Part shown: positions 5,943 to 13,656 of the stretch, piece after piece
Layout: the number at the start of each line of letters is the position of its first letter
Position numbering within the stretch: position 1 is the first letter of the stretch
NCBI GenBank assembly: GCA_031266155.1
Contig: JAISBO010000025.1
Location: forward strand, 1 to 13,656
DNA: 13,656 bases
Source of the DNA: Puniceicoccales bacterium
GTDB lineage: Bacteria > Verrucomicrobiota > Verrucomicrobiia > Opitutales > JAIRKQ01
Direction: 5' to 3'
Notes under the pieces: generated by a model
The model's input: only the letters and a program-made list of their open reading frames with translations
Told to the model about the DNA's origin: nothing
Database searches by the model: none
Translations under genes and position numbers: made by a program

Positions 5943-6326
5943 GTGGATAAAAGTCAGAGAGAGTTCCTTTTGATATTGGCGTATTTGTACATTTGTTATG
6001 GCAAATACGACGAGGCTTTGGTGCTACACAGAGGGCTATATGAATTTGCCCCGGAGGACGTGGAAGTATTACTTGGTCTGAGTTTTTCATTATATTTCAC
6101 AAGTCGCCCACTGGAAGCAATACAATACCTAGAAAAGCTTGATGGTGTTGAAATGGCTCCCAAGTATCAAAAGTTGTTTTTTTTGTTGAAAAGCCATGTA
6201 ACTTGGAGCATCGGCCGAGATAGTGAAGCGCGGGACAACCTCATTTATTATCTCGGGTTAGAGGAAAAAGAAATTCGAGAACAAGAAGCCAATGTTGGCA
6301 AAGGAGTAGAGGAGTATCTATTGTGA
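5943..6326 (+). CDS. sctY: T3SS protein SctY (YscY family, TPR-like)
   Basis: SctY is a small cytosolic partner that binds SctX and the cytosolic part of SctV. The 127 residues are helical with a TPR-like pattern: REFLLILAYLYICYGKYDEA, then APEDVEVLLGLSFSLYFTSR and PLEAIQYLEKLDG. YscY proteins are about 114 residues and have the same 'fL..LA.l....g....A' opening. GTG 5943 is the only usable start after the in-frame TAA at 5916, and it has no clear ribosome site. The gene ends in TGA overlapping the GTG of sctV (GTGA), so the two are translationally coupled, matching the functional link. Confidence 0.72.
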   Translation: MDKSQREFLLILAYLYICYGKYDEALVLHRGLYEFAPEDVEVLLGLSFSLYFTSRPLEAIQYLEKLDGVEMAPKYQKLFFLLKSHVTWSIGRDSEARDNLIYYLGLEEKEIREQEANVGKGVEEYLL

Positions 6327-8404
6327 GTGCAAAAGGTGGAGTATTGAAGTTATCGAGGTTCAATGACGTTATTTTGGCCTTTTTGGTCATGATGATCATA
6401 GTGTTAATGATCATTCCGATCCCGACGTGGCTACTCGATGTACTCCTTGCGGTTAATCTTACCATATCCGTGCTGTTGCTTATGCTGGCGATGTACATCC
6501 CACGAACGTTGGAGCTTTCTACCTTTCCAAGCATATTGCTGTTTACCACCCTGTTTAGGCTAGCCCTTAACATTACAACCACCAGGCTAATTTTAATACA
6601 TGCCGATGCCGGAGAAATTATTCATACATTTGGAAATTTCGTCGTTGCTGGAAACTTTGTCGTCGGTGCGGTCATATTCTTAATCCTGCTGATTGTACAA
6701 TTCGTTGTTATCGTCAAGGGTGCCGAACGTGTCTCCGAGGTTGCCGCCAGGTTTACCCTCGACGCAATGCCGGGCAAACAGATGAGCATTGACGCTGACC
6801 TGCGAGCCGGTGCCATCGATAACGATACGGCAAAGTTCAAACGCGATGAACTCGGTCGCGAAAACCAACTATATGGAGCTCTCGATGGGGCGATGAAATT
6901 TGTAAAGGGAGATGCCGTTGCCGGTTTAATCATAACGACGATTAATATAATAGCGGGGCTCATCATAGGTATTACCCAGAAGGGAATGGACGCAAGCAAG
7001 GCGTTGAAAACCTACTCGATTTTGACCATCGGAGATGGTTTGGTATCCCAGATCCCCGCCCTTTTGATTGCGATAACGTCCGGTGTTATTGTCACCCGCG
7101 TTGCTTCCGATGCATCCAGTGCTCTGGGCCAAGATATTGGCAAACAAATATTTGCCCAACCGAAAGCGCTGCTCATTGCCGGCGTGATGGTTATCCTTAT
7201 GATGCTAATTCCAGGATTTCCAAAGATTCCATTTGTAATTTTGGGCGTAATGTTGTTTCTTGGAGGGAAAAGAATGGCCAAACCTGCGAGAGCAGCGACC
7301 CCTACGATTTCTCGGGCGGGAGCGGGATTACCATCCGACGCTACTCCGAAAGCATCGCAGGCAAAACAGGATGATGGTGAATTTTCCGTCACGGTGCCAT
7401 TGCTGCTGGATGTGGCAACGGTTATAGAACAATCCGTTGAGCCTGACCTTCTGAACGACCAGTTGATTCAGGTTCGCCAGGCCCTATACTATGACCTTGG
7501 GGTGCCATTTCCCGGCATTCACCTGCGATTTAATGAAAACTTGAGCGACGGCATGTACCAAATCCTACTTCAGGAAGTACCCGTGTCTCAGGGGAAAATA
7601 TTACCTGGCCATGTCCTTGTTCGTGAGACGAAGGAAAGCTTGGGAATCCTAAATATCCAATTCAAGGAAGAAAAACCTTTCTTGCCGAATATGCCATCGC
7701 TATGGGTGGACAACACACTGATTCCACAGCTGGAGCGGGCAAACATTCAGTACATGAAAACTCCGCAGATATTCACCTATCACCTGTCGTTTATTCTCAA
7801 AAAATACGCATCGGAATTTCTGGGTCTGCAAGAGACACGGTTTTTGTTGGAAAACATGGAAAAATTATTCCCTGAGCTCGTCAGGGAAGTCCAAAGGGTA
7901 TTGCCCGTTCAAAAAATTTCCGAAGTATTGCAACGTTTGATCCAGGAAGAGATTTCCATCAGAAACCTGCGACTAATCATGCAATGTTTGATCGAATGGG
8001 GACAGAAGGAAAAAGAACCTATCCTATTGACGGACTATGTCCGCACAACCCTGAAACGCTATATCAGCTATAAATATTCCGGTGGACAAAACATTTTGGC
8101 GGTTTACCTGCTTGATCCTGCCGTTGAAGATGTCGTTAGAAAGGCTATTCGCCAAACATCTGCGGGAAGCTATCTCGCCCTTGACCCCGAAGTGGCTAAA
8201 AAACTTGTCCATGCAATCAAAGAAGAGGTCGGAGATTTTACCAATGAAACAAACCGTCCAGTGCTTCTCACATCCATGGACATTCGCCGTTACGTTCGCA
8301 AATTAATAGAACTTGAACTCTATGAGTTGCCAGTCCTATCACACCAAGAGTTGACAGAAGAAATAACAATCCAGCCACTTGGGAAAATTGCCATGCCTAG
8401 GTAA
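6323..8404 (+). CDS. sctV: T3SS export gate SctV (YscV/LcrD family)
   Basis: SctV is the inner-membrane export gate whose cytosolic C-terminal domain forms a nonameric ring that receives chaperones and substrates. The 693 residues are full length for the family (YscV about 704). Residues 15-315 hold about eight membrane segments. The FHIPEP signature region RFTLDAMPGKQMSIDADL (143-160) lies in the cytoplasmic loop. A linker (320-350) leads to the globular domain, including VPLLLDVATVIEQ and RQALYYDLGVPFPGIHLRF. GTG 6323 overlaps the sctY stop, with GGAG eight bases upstream. All conserved regions appear intact, so the apparatus is probably under selection. It is the last clear gene of the operon; sctU is not in the window. 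Confidence 0.95.
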   Translation: MSAKGGVLKLSRFNDVILAFLVMMIIVLMIIPIPTWLLDVLLAVNLTISVLLLMLAMYIPRTLELSTFPSILLFTTLFRLALNITTTRLILIHADAGEIIHTFGNFVVAGNFVVGAVIFLILLIVQFVVIVKGAERVSEVAARFTLDAMPGKQMSIDADLRAGAIDNDTAKFKRDELGRENQLYGALDGAMKFVKGDAVAGLIITTINIIAGLIIGITQKGMDASKALKTYSILTIGDGLVSQIPALLIAITSGVIVTRVASDASSALGQDIGKQIFAQPKALLIAGVMVILMMLIPGFPKIPFVILGVMLFLGGKRMAKPARAATPTISRAGAGLPSDATPKASQAKQDDGEFSVTVPLLLDVATVIEQSVEPDLLNDQLIQVRQALYYDLGVPFPGIHLRFNENLSDGMYQILLQEVPVSQGKILPGHVLVRETKESLGILNIQFKEEKPFLPNMPSLWVDNTLIPQLERANIQYMKTPQIFTYHLSFILKKYASEFLGLQETRFLLENMEKLFPELVREVQRVLPVQKISEVLQRLIQEEISIRNLRLIMQCLIEWGQKEKEPILLTDYVRTTLKRYISYKYSGGQNILAVYLLDPAVEDVVRKAIRQTSAGSYLALDPEVAKKLVHAIKEEVGDFTNETNRPVLLTSMDIRRYVRKLIELELYELPVLSHQELTEEITIQPLGKIAMPR

Positions 8405-8464
8405 AAATAGGAACACTCATGGGGCTTGAAGGAGAAGATGATATCCTCAAAAGGGACATCGATC

Positions 8465-9979
8465 CTATTTGAAAAGGTTTTTCAGGAAGGAAACAGCTTT
8501 TTGGCGAAAGGATAGGCGAGAGGTTGTTTGTTTGGACTGCTTAGATATACTCCGATTAGAACTATGTGATGTTTTTGGGGTGGCCAAAAATCTTTGCCCA
8601 TTTATGGACGAAACAAATTTTGAAGCAGATAAGACTGGGTCATTTATCAATTCATCGGGACTGCATCTTACAATACCACAAATTTCATCGAAGTGTAGGA
8701 TACACATCTGATATGTTCCCTTTTTGTAGTTGTCCAAACATGATTTGATACGGGGAATGATGGTATTTGCAGGAACGTGTATCTTCGAAATTTTCCTATT
8801 GCAGCTATGCGTAGATACGGCGAACAGTTGTCTTTGGAGATTATAAACACTGCAGGCATGGGCCGTCGGCTCCCCATCAATCACTACCTGCAACATACTG
8901 TGGCGTTTGGAGATTATCTCATTGCTCGCAAATAATGGTTCATTAAAGTCAAATAGGTACGGAAAATTGTTGAAATGAGAGTCCAAGTACTGGAAAAATG
9001 TATCCGTTGGAGCGTTTACCCATCTGCCATGCTTTGGGTCGGTTTCACTACTGGCGATTTCCCAGTATTGGAAAATGGAATGTCCGTTTAGCAAAAATAT
9101 GGCATCAAACAAAGTTTGCCCATTGGTGAACATGTTTTCGAAAAATTCATAGTGGTTGTTTTGCAGAAAGGAAATCCTGTAGGGAACCTTCGTCGATTTT
9201 AGGCCCTCCTTACATATATCGCTCGGAGGAAACCCTACAAAAACCGTGGCCTTTGAAATATCATTGATGAAAAACATTTTCTGATTTTTCCAAACATCCG
9301 CACTTAAATTTTCACATAAAAGGTCACAATCTCCACAGAGAAAAATGCCCGCTTCATTGGCACAATCTTTGATCAGTTTTAGCTGTTTATAGGCAAAAAA
9401 TTGCAATATTTTATAGAACAATACCCTATCGGGGAGTTGTTTCTTTACTATATCTGCTATTCTACGGCTATACGCCTTGATAATATCTGGCCATTGGGAA
9501 AAATCGTAGGTGCCTATTTGGTCAGATAGCGCACGATATAAAGAATATTCTTCGAGCCAATAGCTATGTTTGTCGCAAAAGTTTGTAAATTCTGTCCGCA
9601 ACGTTTGGGTATTATGTTTGTCAAAAAAATCCATTATTCGACCAATGGTTTCTTTGGCTGGGAAAATCCCCCCTAAAACGGCAGGAGATAAAATATTTTC
9701 ATCAATTGCAAACGATGAGATGGTTTTTTCGTTTCCATGGGCAAAAATGCTTCCCATATTCAAAAATTTTATCCCGCACCCGTTAAAAAATTTCATCAAG
9801 CTCTTTATGTCATTTCTCGTTTTGAACAACTGCATGTTGCTCAGCATATCCAATCTGACACCGAAATCTTTGGATTGCCCATTGAAAGAGTTAACAAATT
9901 TCGTCCTTACATCTGCCACATTCCTAAGGATACTAAACAGACACCACTTGTAAAGTCGCCGATGACTACTTCGAAGCAA
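8465..9979 (-). CDS. Degenerate MalQ-like (GH77) protein, probable pseudoenzyme
   Basis: MalQ transfers 1,4-glucan chains in maltodextrin and glycogen metabolism. This 504-residue frame follows the MalQ fold in order: FGVRLDMLSN (39-48); LNMGSIF...SSFAIDENILS (73-98, for 'LPlgPtg..SPYsslSafAgnpllI.l'); FYKILQFFAYKQLKLIKDCANEAGIFLCGD (188-217); SADVWKNQKMFF; GFPPSD (249-254); FDAIFLLNGHSIFQYWEI (291-308); GRWVNAP; and FAVSTHS (386-392). The catalytic sites are changed. The nucleophile block RIDHFRG reads LLNGHSI (Asp to Asn298), the acid/base block 'iaEDLG' is not recognisable near 340-350, and THD reads THS (Asp to Ser392). The substrate motif GQnWGnP is also lost. The frame is long, intact and convergent with sctV. 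The start is uncertain: TTG 9979 or, closer to family length, GTG 9917-9919; neither has a ribosome site. Confidence 0.75.
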   Translation of the reverse strand: MLRSSHRRLYKWCLFSILRNVADVRTKFVNSFNGQSKDFGVRLDMLSNMQLFKTRNDIKSLMKFFNGCGIKFLNMGSIFAHGNEKTISSFAIDENILSPAVLGGIFPAKETIGRIMDFFDKHNTQTLRTEFTNFCDKHSYWLEEYSLYRALSDQIGTYDFSQWPDIIKAYSRRIADIVKKQLPDRVLFYKILQFFAYKQLKLIKDCANEAGIFLCGDCDLLCENLSADVWKNQKMFFINDISKATVFVGFPPSDICKEGLKSTKVPYRISFLQNNHYEFFENMFTNGQTLFDAIFLLNGHSIFQYWEIASSETDPKHGRWVNAPTDTFFQYLDSHFNNFPYLFDFNEPLFASNEIISKRHSMLQVVIDGEPTAHACSVYNLQRQLFAVSTHSCNRKISKIHVPANTIIPRIKSCLDNYKKGTYQMCILHFDEICGIVRCSPDELINDPVLSASKFVSSINGQRFLATPKTSHSSNRSISKQSKQTTSRLSFRQKAVSFLKNLFK

Positions 9980-10001
9980 AATTTTGGCAGGGACAGAAAT
10001 T

Positions 10002-10406
10002 TCATCTTTTGATAGGGGTATTTCTTCTTATCAAGATCCCTCGCATCGGGCCGTTGTTCATCATCTTCAGCGCTGTTTGGATGTTTTCTTCCGTGCAATT
10101 ATACAATATTTTCACTTCCGAGTCTCTCTTGCCGATATCGACGGAACAAATGACTCCGACTACACTGACGCCATCATCATCCCCCTTAAAGACGTCAATT
10201 CCTTCCCCATCCTGCGACTGTGTATTGTTAATAAATCCGTAGTCTATGGGATAAATCAAATCTGAGAAACGCGGATGAGACGTACCTTTTGGGCGATCAA
10301 TGGTGATCCCATATTCACCAATTAGCCGTTCAAACGTTTCAAAAAATGCATCGTCATCCCTTTGTCCCCCTTGATCACCAACGCCACTGCGAGGGAAACC
10401 CTCCAT
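10002..10406 (-). CDS. Inorganic pyrophosphatase-like protein, short form
   Basis: The protein resembles family I inorganic pyrophosphatases: RPKGTSHPRFSDLIYPIDYGF (38-58), the metal-site region DGEGIDVF (66-73, for DxDxxD), and SVDIGKRDSEVKIL (88-101, for the later Asp/Asp/Lys group). MRGILIRR closes the domain. At 134 residues it is shorter than the usual 170-180 and belongs to the short variants annotated as pyrophosphatase in many genomes. Whether these hydrolyse PPi or another phosphate compound is not clear, and one metal ligand position has Glu instead of Asp. The frame extends to 10487, but ATG 10404-10406 has AGAGG upstream and lies four bases after rpsI, so I use it. It is probably cotranscribed with rplM-rpsI. 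Confidence 0.7.
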   Translation of the reverse strand: MEGFPRSGVGDQGGQRDDDAFFETFERLIGEYGITIDRPKGTSHPRFSDLIYPIDYGFINNTQSQDGEGIDVFKGDDDGVSVVGVICSVDIGKRDSEVKILYNCTEENIQTALKMMNNGPMRGILIRRNTPIKR

Positions 10407-10410
10407 AATT

Positions 10411-10812
<402 letters not shown>

Positions 10813-10826
10813 TTTCAAAAATCTTT

Positions 10827-11264
10827 TTACCCGTTAACATCAATGACAGTCGGTTGCTGGGACGCGTGCGAATGATTCTCCCCCTTGTATACCTTTAACT
10901 TGGTTATTAACTTCCTCGAAAGTTTATTTTTTGGCAACATTCCTCGCACCGCATGTTCTATCAAAAAGGCAGGTTTTTTCTCTCTCATGTGGGAAACGGG
11001 GACATATTTTTCTCCTCCTTGATATCCCGAATAAAACATATATTCTTTGGCATCATTTTTATTGCCGGTTAGCTTAACCTTCTCAGCGTTAATAACTATT
11101 ACAAAGTCTCCCGTATCCATGTGTGGAGTGTACATGGGCTTGTTACGCCCCCGCAAAATATTAGCAATTTTGACGGCTAAGCGACCCAAAACCTTCCCCT
11201 TGGCGTCCAATAAAAACCACCGCTTATGCTCGATATCCTTCGCCGTCGCTAAAGTTGTACTCAT
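10827..11264 (-). CDS. rplM: Ribosomal protein uL13
   Basis: This early-assembling 50S protein has 145 residues, close to the usual 142. Recognisable segments are RWFLLDAKGKVLGRLAVKIANILRG, YTPHMDTGDFVIVINAEKVKLTG, YMFYSGYQGG, AVRGMLPKNKLSRKL and LKVYKGENHSHASQQP. The start is taken as ATG 11262-11264; an in-frame TTG at 11279 would add five residues, and neither has a clear ribosome site. It is the first gene of the rplM-rpsI pair. The leader just upstream has a TTGACA-like box and a short hairpin. Confidence 0.95.
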   Translation of the reverse strand: MSTTLATAKDIEHKRWFLLDAKGKVLGRLAVKIANILRGRNKPMYTPHMDTGDFVIVINAEKVKLTGNKNDAKEYMFYSGYQGGEKYVPVSHMREKKPAFLIEHAVRGMLPKNKLSRKLITKLKVYKGENHSHASQQPTVIDVNG

Positions 11265-11282
11265 AATAATAGGATGCAAGCT

Positions 11283-11299
11283 AAGTCCGACTTGGACTT
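11283..11299 (-). promoter_or_regulatory. Short inverted repeat in the rplM leader
   Basis: AAGTCC and GGACTT (6 bp, 5-base loop) lie 18 bases upstream of the rplM start, just after TTGACA on the minus strand. The stem could be a leader hairpin or operator. E. coli uL13 is known to repress its own operon, but I see no sequence match to that site. Confidence 0.3.
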
Positions 11300-11450
11300 T
11301 GTCAAATAATTTTTGTAATTTTCTTTAACTTACCAAAGTATTTTTGGAAAATATTTTTTTTGCAATAAATTGGCAATGGATTTTTGTCAGTACCTCACTT
11401 TCGCATCTGCCCATTGCCGACAATCTTTGTTCTTATGTGATTTTCACAAC

Positions 11451-11525
11451 TGGCGCCCCCACCCAGACTCGAACTGAGATTAACGGTTTAGGAAACCGCG
11501 GTTCTATCCTTTGAACTATGAGGAC
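11451..11525 (-). tRNA. tRNA-Arg(CCU)
   Basis: The minus strand folds fully. The acceptor is GTCCTCA/TGGGGGC (several G-U pairs), the D arm GTTC-AAAGGATA-GAAC, and the anticodon arm GCGGT-TTCCTAA-ACCGT with anticodon CCT. A 4-base variable loop follows, then the T arm CTCAG-TTCGAGT-CTGGG, discriminator G and encoded CCA (11451-11453). Total length is 75 bases. Confidence 0.95.
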
Positions 11526-11627
11526 AAAATATTTAAAAATACGATTTATGGTGCCACCATTATAATATGGGCGAATTTGTAAAGCTCCAAGTGTAACATT
11601 TTCCGTAAATGGAAATACGCACTTTGA

Positions 11628-12524
11628 CTATGTTTCTTGGTCCAACAACTTTGGATGCCACCGAATAACACGAACTGTCCCCCTTTTTATCAATTTCTTT
11701 AGTTCTCCCATCGCGTGGGCTGCATCCGTATACACCACCCCGTAATTACGCCCTTTAGCCTCGATAAAACCACCGTGTAAAGAAATAATCACATGAACCT
11801 TCGGACATACGACAAAATCTGTGTCTTTTATGAATTTTAATACCATACGCAGTTCATCATCCGATGTTTTTTCATCCAGTTCATAGAGGCATTTTCCTTG
11901 GGATAAATTATACAACTGTCCCGTGCTATGTGGCAATGTCCATGATGAAATCCTGTGCAAGATCCCAGAACAATCCAGTCCGGCACACCTATATGAGGGA
12001 TTCCCCTGATCATTGCTGTTTTTACGCACAAAAGTGTACAGACCTTCTAGGTTTACTTCGTCCAAGTTGTTACACCCCCATGCATATGGAATTTCTGTCT
12101 CCCTGTAGGAATTCAACATTTTGCACGTTTCTTGAAAATTTGGTACATCACGGGATGGTGCCATTAAATCAAACATTGAGCTATCCAGACTTCGCATTGA
12201 ATGCTCAAAAAATTTCGCATGAATAAATCCATTAAACGAACACCTTTCGCTTACCTTACAAAAAACATATACGGTGCTGTTTTTTTCTTCATTGAGTACT
12301 TTCACAAACGTTCCGGGGGGTAATACGGTATCCAAGTCATAGCAATTGGTTCCGTGGGGACCAGCTTCGTATTCAAATTTTATCCCTTCACTTGTAAACA
12401 AAGGGATATATTTGTCCTCGGAAATAACAAAAGTTTCGCCTATGCCTAAAGCGAAACAGGAAGACCTTAAGCAGACAATAAGTAACAGTATCCTCCCCAT
12501 ACACGAATAATTTTTCCTGATCAT
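11628..12524 (-). CDS. Secreted NlpC/P60 cysteine peptidase
   Basis: NlpC/P60 enzymes cut gamma-D-Glu-diaminopimelate bonds in peptidoglycan stems. The 298-residue protein starts with a signal-like segment (RKNYSCMGRILLLIVCLRSSCFALG, cleavage probably near 24-27). An SH3-like N-terminal region covers about 28-125. The catalytic domain shows IPYAWG (145-150), the nucleophile block GLDCSGIL (Cys185), LPHSTGQLY (198-205, for 'lPRttr.Q') and the His block KVHVIISLHGGFIEA (His244). The usual G before FIEA and the Cys/His pair are present, so activity is plausible. It is Cys-rich (about ten), as in exported proteins of some intracellular bacteria. A cell-wall remodelling role is inferred; the adjacent genes give no extra clue. 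The start is ATG 12522-12524; ATG 12498-12500 is an alternative. Confidence 0.85.
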   Translation of the reverse strand: MIRKNYSCMGRILLLIVCLRSSCFALGIGETFVISEDKYIPLFTSEGIKFEYEAGPHGTNCYDLDTVLPPGTFVKVLNEEKNSTVYVFCKVSERCSFNGFIHAKFFEHSMRSLDSSMFDLMAPSRDVPNFQETCKMLNSYRETEIPYAWGCNNLDEVNLEGLYTFVRKNSNDQGNPSYRCAGLDCSGILHRISSWTLPHSTGQLYNLSQGKCLYELDEKTSDDELRMVLKFIKDTDFVVCPKVHVIISLHGGFIEAKGRNYGVVYTDAAHAMGELKKLIKRGTVRVIRWHPKLLDQET

Positions 12525-12750
12525 TCTTGCTCATAACACACAAATTCATATGGCTTGTACAGCAAGTAAAAAAACCGTAATAGAAGTAAAAATATTTTAC
12601 CCAAGAGATGCTAAGCCACTTTTAAAATTTTTGCCCCGGTAATACGATTGCTACTCGTCTGTTCCCAAAAACTTGTGGCACCCATAACAGAATCGCCTGT
12701 CAATGGCTTGGACAAATGTTCCCCTACCCGTAAAAAAGACAATATGGGTA
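12525..12750. other. Intergenic gap without a supported gene
   Basis: These 226 bases separate kdsB from the NlpC/P60 gene, both on the minus strand. A minus-strand frame (12611-12823) starting inside kdsB covers part of it but has no ribosome site or family match. A promoter for the peptidase gene should lie here, but I see no convincing -35/-10 pair. Confidence 0.4.
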
Positions 12751-13494
12751 TTATTTTCGTGAATTGAGCCAAGCCGTCGCTTTTTTTAAATCTTCTGGAG
12801 TGTCTATTCCTATGGTTGGACATTTTGTAACTATGGTGTCTATGGTATATCCATTATCAAGAAATTTCAATTGTTCCAGAGATTCGGCAGTTTCGAGGGG
12901 GCTGGCGTGTAACTTTTTATAGCTTTCCAATACCGTACGCCTATACCCATATACCCCAATATGTCCCCAAAATTGATGGTGGGTTAGCCACTCGGATTTT
13001 TCAACGCTACGGACAAACGGAATGGGGCTACGCGAAAAGTATAGGGCTTTTCCATCTTGGCAAACCGCAACTTTCACACGGGATGGATCGTCAATGTCTG
13101 CAAAATCAGTAATTTTAAAAATTGGGGTAATAATATCCGCCCGGCTAGTTTTTGCCCGCTCACATATATCAACCAACGACTGGGGGTCTAGTAATGGCTC
13201 ATCGCCTTGGACGTTTATTATGAAGTCGGCTTGCATTTGGCCCAAAACGGATACGATCCTGTCCGTACCACAATGGCATTCCGGCGATGTCATTATGGAT
13301 TTACCACCGAACGTACGTACGGCATTTTCCACCTCTACGGCATCAACCAGCACGTAGACATCATCCGCGACATTTGCCTGTTTCGCTTTTTCATAGACAT
13401 GCTGGATCATTGGCTTTCCGTCTAGGTCGGCCAATACTTTCTTCGGAAATCTTGTGGCCCCTAATCTGGCCGGTATTGCAACTATGGTTTTCAT
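12751..13494 (-). CDS. kdsB: 3-deoxy-manno-octulosonate cytidylyltransferase
   Basis: KdsB activates KDO with CTP to CMP-KDO for lipopolysaccharide inner-core synthesis in the cytosol. The 247-residue length is normal. Diagnostic segments are the nucleotide-binding loop IPARLGATRFPKKVLADLDGKPMI (7-30), CHCGTDRI (73-80, usual HxSGTDR with Cys in place of Ser), FIINVQGDEPLL (91-102), YFSRSPIPF, HIGVYGYRR and ETAESLEQLKFL near the C-terminus. All are intact. ATG 13492-13494 is the start, without a strong ribosome site. The gene indicates a Gram-negative cell with KDO in its outer membrane. It is divergent from the putative transposase at the right edge. Confidence 0.96.
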   Translation of the reverse strand: MKTIVAIPARLGATRFPKKVLADLDGKPMIQHVYEKAKQANVADDVYVLVDAVEVENAVRTFGGKSIMTSPECHCGTDRIVSVLGQMQADFIINVQGDEPLLDPQSLVDICERAKTSRADIITPIFKITDFADIDDPSRVKVAVCQDGKALYFSRSPIPFVRSVEKSEWLTHHQFWGHIGVYGYRRTVLESYKKLHASPLETAESLEQLKFLDNGYTIDTIVTKCPTIGIDTPEDLKKATAWLNSRK

Positions 13495-13541
13495 CGAAAA
13501 TAGTTAATAACATTTTATCCGAAGGTTGGAAATCTAAATTC

Positions 13542-13567
13542 ACGCGAAACTCAAAATAAAAGAGAAA
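13542..13567 (+). repeat. 26-bp sequence repeated at 53-78
   Basis: The 26 bases here match 53-78 with a single difference (C13545 versus T56), in direct orientation. The sequences on both sides differ. This copy lies between kdsB and a transposase start, which fits the end of an insertion sequence, but no inverted partner is visible. Confidence 0.65.
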
Positions 13568-13595
13568 AGAAGAGGAAAAAACTTAGGGAAGATGG

Positions 13596-13656
13596 ATGAA
13601 TAAAGCAACCCTAAGACTGACGAGGCTTTTTGTGACCATAGATGATCTTTGCAAGG
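13596..13656 (+). CDS. Start of a probable transposase (partial)
   Basis: ATG 13596 with AGGGA upstream opens a frame to the window edge: 20 codons reading MNKATLRLTRLFVTIDDLCK. 'LF..iDDlC' near the N-terminus is typical of IS982-type transposases, and the 26-bp repeated sequence 29 bases upstream would fit an IS terminus. Twenty residues are too few to be firm, and another protein is possible. Confidence 0.4.
   Translation, partial: MNKATLRLTRLFVTIDDLCK

Noticed and set aside
9907..10098. Minus-strand frame reading MKFLSLPKF... as the true N-terminus of the MalQ-like gene
   Set aside because: It contains GVCLVSL, which resembles the MalQ start, but FGVRLDMLSN in the main frame fits that position better, and joining the frames would need an extra shift.
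12611..12823. Minus-strand 70-codon frame overlapping the end of kdsB
   Set aside because: It starts inside kdsB in another frame, has no ribosome site and no recognisable motif. The kdsB frame is clearly the coding one there.

Overview
The window looks like a chromosomal segment of a host-associated bacterium of the PVC group (Chlamydiota/Verrucomicrobiota-like). This is an inference from gene content: a type III secretion (T3SS) operon beside a malQ-type gene, which is the neighbourhood I recall around copN-sctV in Chlamydia, plus a KDO-synthesis gene (Gram-negative outer membrane). No phylogenetic marker here pins the phylum.

Layout. (1) 1-2430 is a decayed prophage or integrative element, visibly richer in G+C than what follows. 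It holds the tail end of one frame, a frameshifted structural gene (305-957), and a podovirus-type tail/stabilisation protein cut off at about 1376. There the frame runs into a degraded IS5-family transposase on the minus strand. Behind that lies the N-terminus of a P4-type tyrosine integrase (minus strand), a perfect inverted repeat, and the 3' part of a tRNA-Leu(UAG), which marks the element's right attachment site. (2) 2486-8404 is a plus-strand T3SS operon: a translocon-like protein, a gatekeeper SctW split in two by a single in-frame TAA, a CesT-class chaperone, SctX, SctY and SctV. Order and content match the Yersinia yopN-tyeA-sycN-yscX-yscY-lcrD block. Extended -10 promoters built on TGCTAACAT/TGCTAAAAT stand before the first gene and before sctY. 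(3) Converging on it, 8465-9979 (minus) encodes a MalQ-like (GH77) protein in which all three catalytic acidic residues appear to be replaced, so it is probably a pseudoenzyme. (4) 10002-11264 (minus) is rplM-rpsI followed by a short inorganic-pyrophosphatase-like gene. (5) Next come tRNA-Arg(CCU), a secreted NlpC/P60 peptidase and kdsB, all on the minus strand. (6) The right edge holds the first 20 codons of a probable transposase. It is preceded by a 26-bp sequence that also occurs near the left edge.

How they work together: SctV is the export gate. SctX and SctY are Ysc-family partners that bind each other and SctV. The SctW/TyeA pieces and the chaperone would control the order of secretion, and the first protein would form the host-membrane pore. 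The convergent MalQ-like protein is the most unusual item, because a dead glucanotransferase kept beside a secretion operon suggests a non-enzymatic role such as sugar binding, regulation or an effector. The remaining genes are housekeeping.
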